Origin: CBDAUN01 sp965214615
GTDB taxonomy: Bacteria; Pseudomonadota; Gammaproteobacteria; Arenicellales; JAJDZL01
Length of the DNA: 64,000 nucleotides
Direction of reading: 5' to 3'
Assembly: GCA_965214615.1 (NCBI GenBank)
Contig: OZ243952.1
Coordinates: 1 to 64,000 of the forward strand
A program made the position numbers and the translations under genes. Shown piece after piece: positions 1 to 9,017 of this stretch. The notes under the pieces are model-generated. The model saw only the letters and a program-made list of their open reading frames with translations. It did no database searches and was not told the DNA's origin. Position 1 is the stretch's first letter. Each line of letters opens with the position of its first letter.

Positions 1-735
1 TAGCAACTGCGCGGACAATTGGTTCGCCTTCAAGCCGTCGATCCGGACATGAAGCGCGTTGTGAAACCTTGATAGCCCGGCGAGTTCCCCCGGCGTGGTA
101 TCCACGATCAGACGTCCCTTGTCGATGATAATCACTCTGTTGCACACAGCGTCCACTTCTTCAAGAATATGGGTGGAAAGCACAATGGCCTTGGTTTTGG
201 AAATGCGTCTGATGAGCCGTCGAATCTGAGCTTTCTGATTCGGATCCAGTCCGTCGGTCGGCTCGTCAAGAATCAGGTATTCCGGATCATGGAGCATCGC
301 CTGAGCCAAACCCACCCGGCGCTGATAGCCTTTGGACAGCGTTTCGATGCGCTGATTCAGCACCCCTTCAATCTCGACCGCTGAAACGACCTGCGACATG
401 AGGCGCTGAAATTCAGCTCCCTTGATTTTCCGCACGGCTGCGATAAAGTTGAGAAACGAGTGCACCGGCATCTCGCCGTACAGGGGCACTCCTTCGGGCA
501 AATAGCCGATGCGGGACTTGATCTGTCTAGGCTGCTCGGCAATATCAACAGAGTCGAACGTGACGCGTCCTGCATCAGGATTGAGAAAGCCGTTCACGAT
601 TTTCATTGTTGTCGACTTGCCTGCTCCGTTCGGTCCGAGAAAGGCAAGCACATCGCCTTTCGACACTGTGAAGCTGACGCCGTCGACAGCGAGAATATCG
701 CCGAAGCGCTTTTCGATGCCTTCGATTGCGATCAT
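1..735 (-). CDS. ABC transporter ATP-binding protein, partial (3' end beyond window)
   Basis: This is the ATPase subunit of an ABC transporter, read from the start codon at 735 down to the window edge, so the C-terminus is missing. About 245 residues are visible. They hold a Walker A loop (GPNGAGKST), a signature motif (LSKGY), and a Walker B with D-loop (LILDEPTDGLDP), followed by the switch histidine (STHI). The sequence type resembles GldA/NosF-like ATPases that pair with ABC-2 type permeases, so a permease gene is expected just beyond position 1. The ATG at 735 follows an AGAGGA ribosome-binding site about 10 nt upstream and lies about 30 nt after the trpB2 stop, so the two genes may be co-transcribed. 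The substrate cannot be told. Confidence 0.85.
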   Translation of the reverse strand, partial: MIAIEGIEKRFGDILAVDGVSFTVSKGDVLAFLGPNGAGKSTTMKIVNGFLNPDAGRVTFDSVDIAEQPRQIKSRIGYLPEGVPLYGEMPVHSFLNFIAAVRKIKGAEFQRLMSQVVSAVEIEGVLNQRIETLSKGYQRRVGLAQAMLHDPEYLILDEPTDGLDPNQKAQIRRLIRRISKTKAIVLSTHILEEVDAVCNRVIIIDKGRLIVDTTPGELAGLSRFHNALHVRIDGLKANQLSAQLL

Positions 736-765
736 GCCCTTGAAATCCTCTGCGCCGAACGCCTG

Positions 766-2130
766 CTAGGCGGCAACCGAAGGCAGGCCGGCCAATGCCA
801 TGGCGACCTCTTCGTCGGAATATTCATGGTCTTCCATAGTGCCGGCATGAAAGTCGGCATACGCCTGCATATCGAAATGTCCATGTCCGCACAGATTGAA
901 CAGGATCGATCGGCTTGCGCCTTCCGCCTTGCAGCGATTCGCCTCCTCCAGGACAGCGGCGATCGCGTGATTCGCCTCGGGCGCCGGAATAATCCCTTCG
1001 GCGCGGGCAAACTGTACGCCGGCGTCGAAGCACTTGGACTGCGCGTAGGCGCGCGGGCGAATCAGTCCCAGTTCAGTGAGCTGGCTCACGAGAGGCGCCA
1101 TGCCGTGATACCTCAGCCCGCCGGCATGAAAGCCCGGCGGGACAAACTTCGATCCCAGGGTATGCATCTTGACCAGGGGCGTCAGATTGCCGGTATCGCC
1201 AAAATCGAACGCATAGCGTCCCTTGGTCAGAGTCGGGCATGCCGAAGGCTCTACGGCGATCACATCCACGGCACGATCTTCGCGCAGCCTTTCCCCTAGG
1301 AACGGGAAAGCAAGTCCTGCGAAGTTGCTTCCGCCGCCGGTACAGCCGATCACCATGTCCGGATAGTCGTCCGCCATTTCCATTTGCGCCATCGCCTCCT
1401 GTCCGACAACGGTCTGATGCAGCAGCACATGATTCAGAACGCTTCCCAGCGCATACTTGGTGTCGTCGCGCTGCGCCGCGCGCTCGACGGCTTCGCTGAT
1501 TGCAATTCCCAGGCTGCCGGTACTGTCGGGATTGGCGGCAAGAATCGCCTTGCCGCTTTCGGTCAGGTCGCTCGGGCTTGCCACGCATGAGGCTCCGAAT
1601 GTCTCCATCAGCGCCCTTCGGTAGGGTTTTTGCTGATAGCTGACCTTGACCATGAAGACTTCGATTTCCAGGCCGAAAAACGCGCCGGCCATGGACAGGG
1701 CCGACCCCCATTGTCCGGCGCCGGTTTCGGTGGCGATGCGGCGGACGCCCTCCTCCTTGGAATAGAACGCCTGGGCGATCGCGGTGTTGGGCTTGTGCGA
1801 GCCTGCCGGCGAACCGCCTTCGTACTTGTAGTAGATTCGTGCCGGGGTATCGAGCGCCTTTTCCAGTCTGCGCGCCCGGTACAGCGGCGAAGGACGCCAT
1901 AGCCGCAAGGCATCTCGAACAGGTTCGGGCATATCCACATACCGCTCCTGACAGACTTCCTGCATGATGATAGCCATCGGAAAAAGAGGCGCAAGATCAT
2001 CCGGGCCGACCGGCTGTCCGGTTCCGGGGTGCAAGACCGGAGGAGGCGGCGAAGGCAGGTCGGCAACGATGTTGTACCAGCTTCTGGGCAGCGCCGATTC
2101 GTCAAGAATGTATTTCGTGTTGTCTTTCAT
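766..2130 (-). CDS. trpB2: Tryptophan synthase beta chain, TrpB2 type
   Basis: A PLP enzyme of 454 residues that condenses indole (or a related acceptor) with serine. The long N-terminal extension and the overall pattern are those of the TrpB2 branch, not the classical TrpB of trpBA operons. PLP is expected on Lys113 in GSHKPNTA, and the glycine-rich phosphate loop is TGGGSN at about residue 265. No trpA is adjacent, which is usual for TrpB2 genes, whose role is often tryptophan synthesis from free indole. The gene sits directly upstream of the ABC ATPase on the same strand. Family assignment is secure. The physiological substrate is inferred. Confidence 0.9.
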   Translation of the reverse strand: MKDNTKYILDESALPRSWYNIVADLPSPPPPVLHPGTGQPVGPDDLAPLFPMAIIMQEVCQERYVDMPEPVRDALRLWRPSPLYRARRLEKALDTPARIYYKYEGGSPAGSHKPNTAIAQAFYSKEEGVRRIATETGAGQWGSALSMAGAFFGLEIEVFMVKVSYQQKPYRRALMETFGASCVASPSDLTESGKAILAANPDSTGSLGIAISEAVERAAQRDDTKYALGSVLNHVLLHQTVVGQEAMAQMEMADDYPDMVIGCTGGGSNFAGLAFPFLGERLREDRAVDVIAVEPSACPTLTKGRYAFDFGDTGNLTPLVKMHTLGSKFVPPGFHAGGLRYHGMAPLVSQLTELGLIRPRAYAQSKCFDAGVQFARAEGIIPAPEANHAIAAVLEEANRCKAEGASRSILFNLCGHGHFDMQAYADFHAGTMEDHEYSDEEVAMALAGLPSVAA

Positions 2131-3177
2131 ATTGCACGTGCCGTTGATTTAAAAAAGATAGGTGAATTGCAGTCAGGCGAGCGCTGCTTCGACTTTCGCT
2201 GTTCGGCGAATCGAATGCTCCGGCTACGGCGTAAGGATTCAATTTTGCAGATTTGGCTTGTGTTGTTAAGTGTCACTGACGGCGCGGGTGGAAGTGCGGC
2301 GGATTTTCAGCTTGTTTGCCAAATGATATTGGAAATCGTCGCCGAACATGTCAAAGACCCCGTTCACGCCTCAATATTTCAGATACGGCAAACAAATACG
2401 TCATGCTTCCTTGCAGCATGTATTCGATAGCCGAACGATCGCCCAGCCTCGTTCCCGGCAAATGAAGCCAGCTGAGTTCATGCTCAATTCCGTCGTCATG
2501 CAACCGGTCCTATGCTGATTCCTGAGACGCATCAGGCCGATCTTCAGCATCGCGAATCAACTCGCCCGATTCGTCCGGATGGATGCCATGCTCCGATTTC
2601 TGGGAATCCTTGCCGCCGAGAAGAGTGAATTGATCTTCGTTTTCCAATCCCCAGCACCTGCATGCATCGACAGACTGCGTGGTGCTTTCCCAGTCTTGGT
2701 GCAGATCTCAAAATGTAATCCCTATATGCTGGAAATTCCATCCGTGTCTCTTGGTGCATCCGTTCCGCAATCGGAGAAGATCATTTTATAAAATGCTTCA
2801 TCGAGATGGCCATTATCTCATTGTTGCCAGTCGTTTGACCCTCTCCCGTGCCGCCGACAAATTTTATCTTGGGACATTGACGCAGTAAATGCTGCAATTG
2901 AACGACAGTCTGATTCCAAATTTCGAACGCCTGCCGGTTGTCGCATGGCTCAGTCCGAACACTGAAGCAGTGTTTGAATCTGATCGACGGGGTTTGAAAG
3001 AGTGGAGCGGCAGGTTGCGTGTCGCCTCTCGCCGCAGGGCTTTTGAAGCCATCCAACGCAGATTCACAAAGCGGCTCGTGATCACAGATTGCCAATTCAG
3101 CACGAAGCAATCCCGCACCATGCTATACTTCTATCAAGTTTAATGGCATTGAAATTGAAGAATTGAGGGCATGCCCG
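2131..3177. other. 1.05 kb stretch without a recognisable gene
   Basis: Only short overlapping reading frames occur here on both strands, none with a recognisable domain or a convincing ribosome-binding site. Base composition is more AT-rich than in the flanking genes. It must hold the promoters of trpB2 (leftward) and of the AAA ATPase gene (rightward). Decayed gene remnants are possible but none could be identified. Confidence 0.5.
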
Positions 3178-4578
3178 ATGGAAAAACTCAGCAAAACCGA
3201 CCTAGTCGCCCTCCTCGAAGAATTTATCGATGATGGCGACAAGAATTCGCCGCCGTATTTCGCAGGAAGGAAAAAGGTGCTGTCAGATATCGAAGATGCA
3301 TGCGCACAAAGCTGGGAGCGGCACATCGCCAAAGGACGCCAGCGCAAGGCGGCGACCCGGGTGATCTACGGCGCTCCTGGCGCCGGCAAGACCTCGACGC
3401 TGAACTATCTCAGAGACTGCTGGGAGGGCAAACCCGAATCGTATGCCACGCCGGATAAAAACGGAGCTGTACGCCCTCAGCCTGTACCCCTGGTGTATCT
3501 GCTGGAAGCCCGCTCCTCTCTGGATGATCCGAATACTTTTTGCGAGGAGTTGGCGAACCTACTTGCGCCGGGTGTCGGCGACACCTTGTTAGACGCTGCC
3601 AGCAGCACACAACGGATAGGCACAGGAGTGAAATTCGTTGTTGCAGAAGCAAAAGGCGAAACCGAGACGACAACGCACTCGCCTGTGCCGGCTGCCTCGC
3701 TTGCGACGGTATTGAAGGCGGTGCCGCCTGAGCAGTGGACTCGTCCTTTGGTGATCGCGGTCGACGAGACGCAGAATCTTCCACAAACGCGCGACTGCTT
3801 TACAGGCAAGCTGTTCCAGGAACTGCATGCCGGTCAGTACGATGCGCCGATCACCCTGGTGCTGGGCGGACTGTCCGACTCGATCAGGCGGGCCGGCGAA
3901 CTGGGGCTGACGCGACTTTCAAGACACTGCGTACATTCGCTTGACCGGTTCGACGCCGAAGAGGTTGCAGAGCTGAAACAGGGGTTCTGCGAGAAATTCG
4001 AACTGGATATCGGTTCGCGCGAGGCCGAGTTTGATGCGATGCTCGCAGCCTGCGACGGCTGGCCTTCGCACCTGACCAATGGCCTGTACGCATTCTGCAA
4101 TGTGTTCTTAGACCGCGACTGCGATATTTCCCGGGTCGACTTCGCCGAGGTCGAACGGATCAGCACGGCCGAACGAAACCAATACTACGCCTACCGCATG
4201 AGCACTGCGATGAGAAATACCGATCTATTGCTTCAGGATGTGATGCGGCATATGTCCGGGCGTCGAACCCGGCGCGAAGTCATTGCCATCATCAAGCACC
4301 AGCACCAGTTACATGCCGACGATGCGCTAAGCGGTGCGCGGCTTCCTGACGGCATGAGTGCAAATGACTATTTCGAAGAATTGACCCATCACGGAGCGCT
4401 GCAGGAGCGCGACGATGGCATGGTCGAGTGTCCGATACCCAGTTTCCGTCAATTCATACTGAACACATGGCCGGCTCCGCGCAATCTTGCTTTGTCACAC
4501 GACAAACCTGAAGCGGGCAGATCTTACCGCGGGGTGCCGGAACCGTCACCGAAAGCATCGAGCACGACACTGCATTAA
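3178..4578 (+). CDS. AAA/Orc1-like P-loop ATPase of unknown role
   Basis: An ATPase of 466 residues with a Walker A motif GAPGAGKT at residues 65-72 and a Walker B region IAVDETQNL near residue 195, followed by an arginine-containing segment (LTRLSRHC) that could serve as sensor. The C-terminal third looks helical and lacks a recognised effector domain. The layout resembles stand-alone ATP-binding proteins related to AAA_16/Orc1 or TniB-like ATPases. The ATG at 3178 is chosen because GAGGG lies 9 nt upstream. It stands alone between a gene-free kilobase and polA, with no transposase, nuclease or protease partner visible, so its job cannot be assigned. A defence or mobile-element origin is only a possibility. 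Confidence 0.75.
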   Translation: MEKLSKTDLVALLEEFIDDGDKNSPPYFAGRKKVLSDIEDACAQSWERHIAKGRQRKAATRVIYGAPGAGKTSTLNYLRDCWEGKPESYATPDKNGAVRPQPVPLVYLLEARSSLDDPNTFCEELANLLAPGVGDTLLDAASSTQRIGTGVKFVVAEAKGETETTTHSPVPAASLATVLKAVPPEQWTRPLVIAVDETQNLPQTRDCFTGKLFQELHAGQYDAPITLVLGGLSDSIRRAGELGLTRLSRHCVHSLDRFDAEEVAELKQGFCEKFELDIGSREAEFDAMLAACDGWPSHLTNGLYAFCNVFLDRDCDISRVDFAEVERISTAERNQYYAYRMSTAMRNTDLLLQDVMRHMSGRRTRREVIAIIKHQHQLHADDALSGARLPDGMSANDYFEELTHHGALQERDDGMVECPIPSFRQFILNTWPAPRNLALSHDKPEAGRSYRGVPEPSPKASSTTLH

Positions 4579-4897
4579 AATTCCTGCATCAATGCCATAG
4601 AGCGGATTCGTCTGGCTTTGCATCGATTGAACCCGGCAGCAATTCCAGCCGGCCGTTGAGCCTCACGACCGAAGCGACTGTGCGCCCATAGTGATTTTCT
4701 TGCTCATCATGACTGCCGATGGCGAAGTTGAACTTCCGACCGTCTAACGCTTGACCGACCACGCATCCGGGCAAAAGACTGCCGGCAAGCCTTCGCGCGA
4801 TGGCCGATTCGCCGCATCCTCGCCAATCCAGAATCGACCGGCGCCACCCGAACGCCCAAGCAATGCTAAAATCGAGTTTTCTGTCCAGCGCATCGTA
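4579..4897. other. Intergenic region upstream of polA
   Basis: About 320 bases between the AAA ATPase stop and the polA start. Open frames exist on both strands: one continues in frame into polA, and a minus-strand frame runs 4589-4963. Neither shows a domain or conserved start signals, so they are not called. The polA promoter should be here. Confidence 0.4.
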
Positions 4898-7591
4898 ATG
4901 ATCCCTCAGCACGAAACACTCTACCTCGTCGACGGCACCGCCTACGCCTATCGGGCATTTCATGCAGTCCGCAATCTAACCAATTCAAAGGGCGAGCCGA
5001 CAGGAGCGATCTACGGATTCGCCAACATGATGAATCGAATCATCCACGAACAATCTCCCACATATCTCGCCGTCATTTTCGATGCCAAGGGCCCGACGTT
5101 TCGAGATGACATCTATCCGCAATACAAGGCGAATCGTTCCCCTATGCCCGATGATCTGCGCAGGCAGTACAGCACAATCCACGAACTCGTCGCCGCAATG
5201 GGAATTGCGCATCTTTCCATCACCGGCGTCGAAGCCGACGACGTCATCGCCACGCTTGCACTCGAAGCGCAAAGCCAAGGGCTGTTCACCGTCATTGCAA
5301 GCGGCGACAAGGATCTGACGCAGCTGGTCAGCGACCGCGTCATCGTGCGCGACGAAATGCGCCAGCAGGAACTCGATCCAGACGGCGTACATAACAAATT
5401 CGGCGTTCGGCCGGAACAGATTGTGGACTATCTCTCGCTGATCGGAGACACGTCCGATAACATTCCAGGCGTTGACCTGGTGGGCGGAAAAACCGCTGCA
5501 AAATGGCTCGACACCTATGGCTCGCTGGATGCGATCATCGAAAACGCCGATGTCCTTCGCGGCAAGGCCGGAGAAAACCTGAGAAACTCCTTCGACAAAC
5601 TCGCCATGGCCAGAGAGCTGATTACTCTGAAGACCGACGTCGATGTCGATCTGGACCTTGATGACTTCTCGATCTCTCGGCCGGATATCGAGGCGCTGAG
5701 AACCATCTACACGCGCTATGAATTCAGAACCTGGCTTCGGGAATTGAGCAGCGATTCGGATTCGAACGAATCCCCGCCGATTCAATATTCGACAGTGCTG
5801 GACGAGGCAGTCCTGGACAAAGTCGTCGAATCGATGCGCACAGCCGGTCAATTCGCCATAGACACCGAAACCACCGGCCTTGATGTACTGGACTGCGATC
5901 TGGTCGGCATTTCGCTTTGCTGCGACCCGCACCAGGCTTTCTATATTCCTCTCGGGCACAGCTATCCCGATGCCCCGGCGCAACTTGACCGCAGCCTCGT
6001 GCTGGACAGGATCGGACCTTTGCTCGGTAATCGGGAAATCGTCAAGATTCTTCACAACCTGAAATACGATGCAGCAGTCCTGCAGCGTTACGGCATCGAT
6101 ATAGCAGAACCAGTGCACGACACGATGCTCCAGTCCTATGTGCTCAACAGTACCGCTGTACAGCAGCACAGCATGGACAACATCGCGCTCAAATACCTCG
6201 ACCGTACCGTTTCCTCGTACGAAGATGTTGCAGGCAAGGGAAAGGATCAGGTGAATTTCGATCAGGTTGAACTTGATTCAGCGACCGATTATGCCGCCGA
6301 AGACGCCGAGATCACTTTGGCGCTGCACGAAACACTGCATCGCGATCTTCGCCAGCAAAGCGGCCTGCTTAACGTCTATGAGGAGATCGAACTGCCGCTG
6401 GTGCCGGTCTTGCAGCGCATGGAGTTCGCCGGCGTGCGCCTTGACACCGACGCGCTCAAGCGCCAAAGCGAGGACCTTGCGAGCCAGATGCACGTCATTC
6501 AGGAGCAGGTCTACGACAGCGCCGGCGTGCAATTCAATCTTTCGTCTCCCAAGCAGATTCAGGACGTACTGTTCAACCGACTCGGCATGCCGGCGCTGAA
6601 AAAGACCTCGACCGGTCAGCCCTCAACCTCCGAAGACGCCCTCGACGAACTGGCTCAAATCTACGACGTGCCGCGGCTCATACTCGAATACCGAGGCCTG
6701 TTCAAGCTCAAGTCCACCTATACCGACAAGCTGGCGGGGATGATTCACCCCGACACCGGCCGCGTCCATACCTCTTACAATCAGGCGGTAGCCGCAACCG
6801 GAAGACTGTCGTCCACCAGCCCGAATCTGCAGAATATTCCGATTCGCACAGCCGAAGGCAGGCGGGTGCGAGAGGCCTTCACCGCCAGCGAACACTGCAG
6901 CCTGCTGGCGATCGACTATTCGCAGATCGAGCTTCGCCTGATGGCGCATCTGTCGCAGGAGCCGAATTTGCTGGCTGCGTTTTCACGCGGCGACGACGTG
7001 CACCGCGCCACCGCGGCCGAGGTGTTCGATGTGCCGATCGATCAGGTCACGCAGGATCAGCGCCGCAACGCCAAGGCAATCAATTTCGGCCTGATATACG
7101 GCATGTCGGCCTACGGACTCGCCCGCCAGCTTCGCATCGAGCAGAATCAGGCGAAAGAATACATCCGACAATATTTCGGACGCTATCCCCAAGTCGAAGC
7201 CTACATGAACAATTCGCGCGAACAGGCAAAGTCACAGAATTTTGTCGAAACCCTGTACCGCCGGCGCCTGCACGTGCCCCATATCAACTCGCGCAACTAC
7301 TCGGTCCGCCAGCACGCGGAGCGAACTGCGATCAATGCACCCTTGCAAGGCACTGCGGCAGACATCATCAAGCTGGCAATGATCGAAGTAGACCTCTGGA
7401 TTGCAAGTTCGCAAACCGGCGCGCGCATGATCATGCAGATGCACGACGAACTAGTACTGGAGGTTCCGGACAGCGAGATGGACAGCGTGCGCGACACGGT
7501 CTGCTCGATCATGGAAAGCGTGGCAAGCTTGAGCGTAACCCTGAAAGTCGAAGCCGGAACCGGTCAAAATCTGGCACAGGCTCACAGCTGA
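4898..7591 (+). CDS. polA: DNA polymerase I
   Basis: Full-length family A polymerase (897 residues) for Okazaki fragment processing and repair. The N-terminal 5' nuclease domain begins LYLVDGTAYAYRAFH and carries the acidic cluster GVEADD. The 3'-5' exonuclease domain is active-looking, with Exo I motif DTETTGLD and the later YAAEDAEIT. The polymerase domain carries motif A (AIDYSQIELR), motif B (RRNAKAINFGLIYG) and motif C (MQMHDELVLEV). The ATG at 4898 is preferred to an in-frame upstream start at 4751, because the family N-terminus starts right here. Its stop overlaps the end of the convergent engB gene by about 10 nt. The polA / engB / cytochrome c4 order is conserved in many gammaproteobacteria. 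Confidence 0.97.
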   Translation: MIPQHETLYLVDGTAYAYRAFHAVRNLTNSKGEPTGAIYGFANMMNRIIHEQSPTYLAVIFDAKGPTFRDDIYPQYKANRSPMPDDLRRQYSTIHELVAAMGIAHLSITGVEADDVIATLALEAQSQGLFTVIASGDKDLTQLVSDRVIVRDEMRQQELDPDGVHNKFGVRPEQIVDYLSLIGDTSDNIPGVDLVGGKTAAKWLDTYGSLDAIIENADVLRGKAGENLRNSFDKLAMARELITLKTDVDVDLDLDDFSISRPDIEALRTIYTRYEFRTWLRELSSDSDSNESPPIQYSTVLDEAVLDKVVESMRTAGQFAIDTETTGLDVLDCDLVGISLCCDPHQAFYIPLGHSYPDAPAQLDRSLVLDRIGPLLGNREIVKILHNLKYDAAVLQRYGIDIAEPVHDTMLQSYVLNSTAVQQHSMDNIALKYLDRTVSSYEDVAGKGKDQVNFDQVELDSATDYAAEDAEITLALHETLHRDLRQQSGLLNVYEEIELPLVPVLQRMEFAGVRLDTDALKRQSEDLASQMHVIQEQVYDSAGVQFNLSSPKQIQDVLFNRLGMPALKKTSTGQPSTSEDALDELAQIYDVPRLILEYRGLFKLKSTYTDKLAGMIHPDTGRVHTSYNQAVAATGRLSSTSPNLQNIPIRTAEGRRVREAFTASEHCSLLAIDYSQIELRLMAHLSQEPNLLAAFSRGDDVHRATAAEVFDVPIDQVTQDQRRNAKAINFGLIYGMSAYGLARQLRIEQNQAKEYIRQYFGRYPQVEAYMNNSREQAKSQNFVETLYRRRLHVPHINSRNYSVRQHAERTAINAPLQGTAADIIKLAMIEVDLWIASSQTGARMIMQMHDELVLEVPDSEMDSVRDTVCSIMESVASLSVTLKVEAGTGQNLAQAHS

Positions 7592-8199
7592 GCGACGTCT
7601 CGTTCGGAGTCGTCGAGCCAGTGCCGGACATACGAACGGGCCTGATCCGCCCCCTGGCCGTTGAGGTTTGAAAAAATCTGCACCGAAAACTGATCGTACC
7701 CGGACAGATCGCGCCGCACTGCGGCGGCCGTCGCATGGGCCTTCGACTTCGACAGCTTGTCGCACTTGGTCAGCAGGATGTGAACAGGAATCGACGACGC
7801 AGCGCACCATTGGGCAAGCCGAATATCCTGGGGCCTAAGCGGATGGCGGATGTCCATGGTGTGGATCAGTCCTGCCAGACTCTGTCTTGACGAGAAATAA
7901 AGCTCGATAATGCGGGCCCAGTGGCGACGCATATTCTCAGGCACCTTCGAGTAGCCGTAGCCGGGCAAGTCGACCAGGCGCAACTCGCCGGCAAGCGTAA
8001 AAAACACAATTTGCTGAGTACGGCCGGGCGTTTTGCTGGTTATCGCCAGGCGTCTGTGCCCGGTGATCGTGTTTAACGCACTGGACTTGCCGCTGTTGGA
8101 ACGCCCGGCAAACGCCACTTCGCGCCCGTCGTCCGCCAGCCACTGGCTCGGCTTGTGCGCCGCAATCGCGAACGCGGCCTGATTAAGGTTGATTTGCAT
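7582..8199 (-). CDS. engB: Ribosome biogenesis GTPase EngB/YsxC/YihA
   Basis: A small GTPase of 205 residues needed for assembly of the large ribosomal subunit. G1 is GRSNSGKSS, G2 TPGRTQ, G3 DLPGYGYSK and G4 TKCDK, with a G5-like SNLNGQG near the end, all in the expected order. The ATG at 8199 (MQINLNQAAF) fits the family N-terminus. A longer in-frame extension to 8280 has no family support. The gene converges on polA, and their ends overlap. Confidence 0.96.
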   Translation of the reverse strand: MQINLNQAAFAIAAHKPSQWLADDGREVAFAGRSNSGKSSALNTITGHRRLAITSKTPGRTQQIVFFTLAGELRLVDLPGYGYSKVPENMRRHWARIIELYFSSRQSLAGLIHTMDIRHPLRPQDIRLAQWCAASSIPVHILLTKCDKLSKSKAHATAAAVRRDLSGYDQFSVQIFSNLNGQGADQARSYVRHWLDDSERDVAQL

Positions 8200-8311
8200 C
8201 AAGTTCACCGCTTGGGGATTTGCATTTTCATTCGCTCGCCGGCGCTGCCCGCCGATCACCCGAACCAGGCCGTTCGGCAATCGCTCGAAATCAAAAAATT
8301 CCGGCAGTTCA

Positions 8312-8355
8312 TGATATTATTACCGCCGCCGATCGCAAATTGAATTGCGATCGGC
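8312..8355 (+). promoter_or_regulatory. Extended -10 promoter and 5' hairpin ahead of cytochrome c4
   Basis: An extended -10 element, TGA followed by TATTAT (8312-8320), has no good -35. Directly at the expected transcription start is a perfect 11-bp inverted repeat (8328-8338 with 8345-8355, loop of 6) followed by TCTTT. A stem at the very 5' end of the leader could stabilise the mRNA. It could also act as a weak terminator for read-through entering from the left. Both roles are inferences from sequence. Confidence 0.4.
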
Positions 8356-8399
8356 TCTTTAATGAAATTGAATTCGGATTTCCAGATTTAAACAAAACA

Positions 8400-9017
8400 A
8401 TGAAAATCGCGCTACGCCTTTCCGTTGCCCTTTCAATCATTTTTACCGCCATGCCGTGGTCATCTGCCATTTCCCAGGGCGATGCCGAAGCAGGGAAAGT
8501 CAAATCGGCGGCCTGCGTTGCCTGCCATGGCGCAGACGGCAATACCCCCTTGGATCCAAGCTACCCCAAGATTGGCGGACAGATCCCGGGCTATGTCGCT
8601 GACACGCTCGCGGCATACAAGTCCGGCCAGCGCAGCGACCCGGTGATGCAAGGCATGGTGCTGAATCTTAGCGAGCAGGACATGTCGGATATCGACGCCT
8701 ACTACGCTGAATTCGAGTTTACCCCGGCGAGCATTGCCGAATCCGATGCAATCGCTGCCGAACGCGGCCGCTCGCTCTACCGGATCGGCCAGTCTCAATA
8801 TTCGGTTCCCGCATGCATGGCGTGCCATGGCCCTGCCGGAAAAGGCATCCCCAGACGCTTTCCGCGCGTTGCCGGACAGCAGCTCGACTATCTGATCAAG
8901 TCGCTGAACGACTACAAGACAGGCAGCCGTACAAGCGAGGAGATGAATCCGATCTCCTTTCGCCTCACAGCGAGCCAAATCAAGGATCTGGCAATCTACA
9001 TGCACGGACTGAATTAG
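8400..9017 (+). CDS. Cytochrome c4 (di-heme c-type cytochrome)
   Basis: A periplasmic electron carrier of 205 residues. A signal peptide (hydrophobic stretch about residues 5-22) is followed by two cytochrome c domains, each with a CXXCH heme site: CVACH at 39-43 and CMACH at 139-143. Downstream methionines suitable as axial ligands are present (for example in VMQGM and in EEMNP). The two-domain layout and length match cytochrome c4, which passes electrons to terminal oxidases. The ATG at 8400 is chosen because the signal peptide begins there. The stop overlaps the end of the convergent pgi gene by 4 nt. Confidence 0.95.
   Translation: MKIALRLSVALSIIFTAMPWSSAISQGDAEAGKVKSAACVACHGADGNTPLDPSYPKIGGQIPGYVADTLAAYKSGQRSDPVMQGMVLNLSEQDMSDIDAYYAEFEFTPASIAESDAIAAERGRSLYRIGQSQYSVPACMACHGPAGKGIPRRFPRVAGQQLDYLIKSLNDYKTGSRTSEEMNPISFRLTASQIKDLAIYMHGLN

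Noticed and set aside
460..1299. 279-codon plus-strand frame across the ABC ATPase / trpB2 junction
   Set aside because: It lies opposite two well-supported minus-strand genes. No domain was seen.
4589..4963. 124-codon minus-strand frame between the AAA ATPase and polA
   Set aside because: It overlaps the polA start and has no recognisable domain. I considered the small DUF2782 gene often found near polA, but the sequence does not resemble it.
4985..6169. 394-codon minus-strand frame inside polA
   Set aside because: It lies entirely opposite polA, whose motifs are complete. The frame stays open because of the codon bias of the real gene, and its translation has no recognisable domain.
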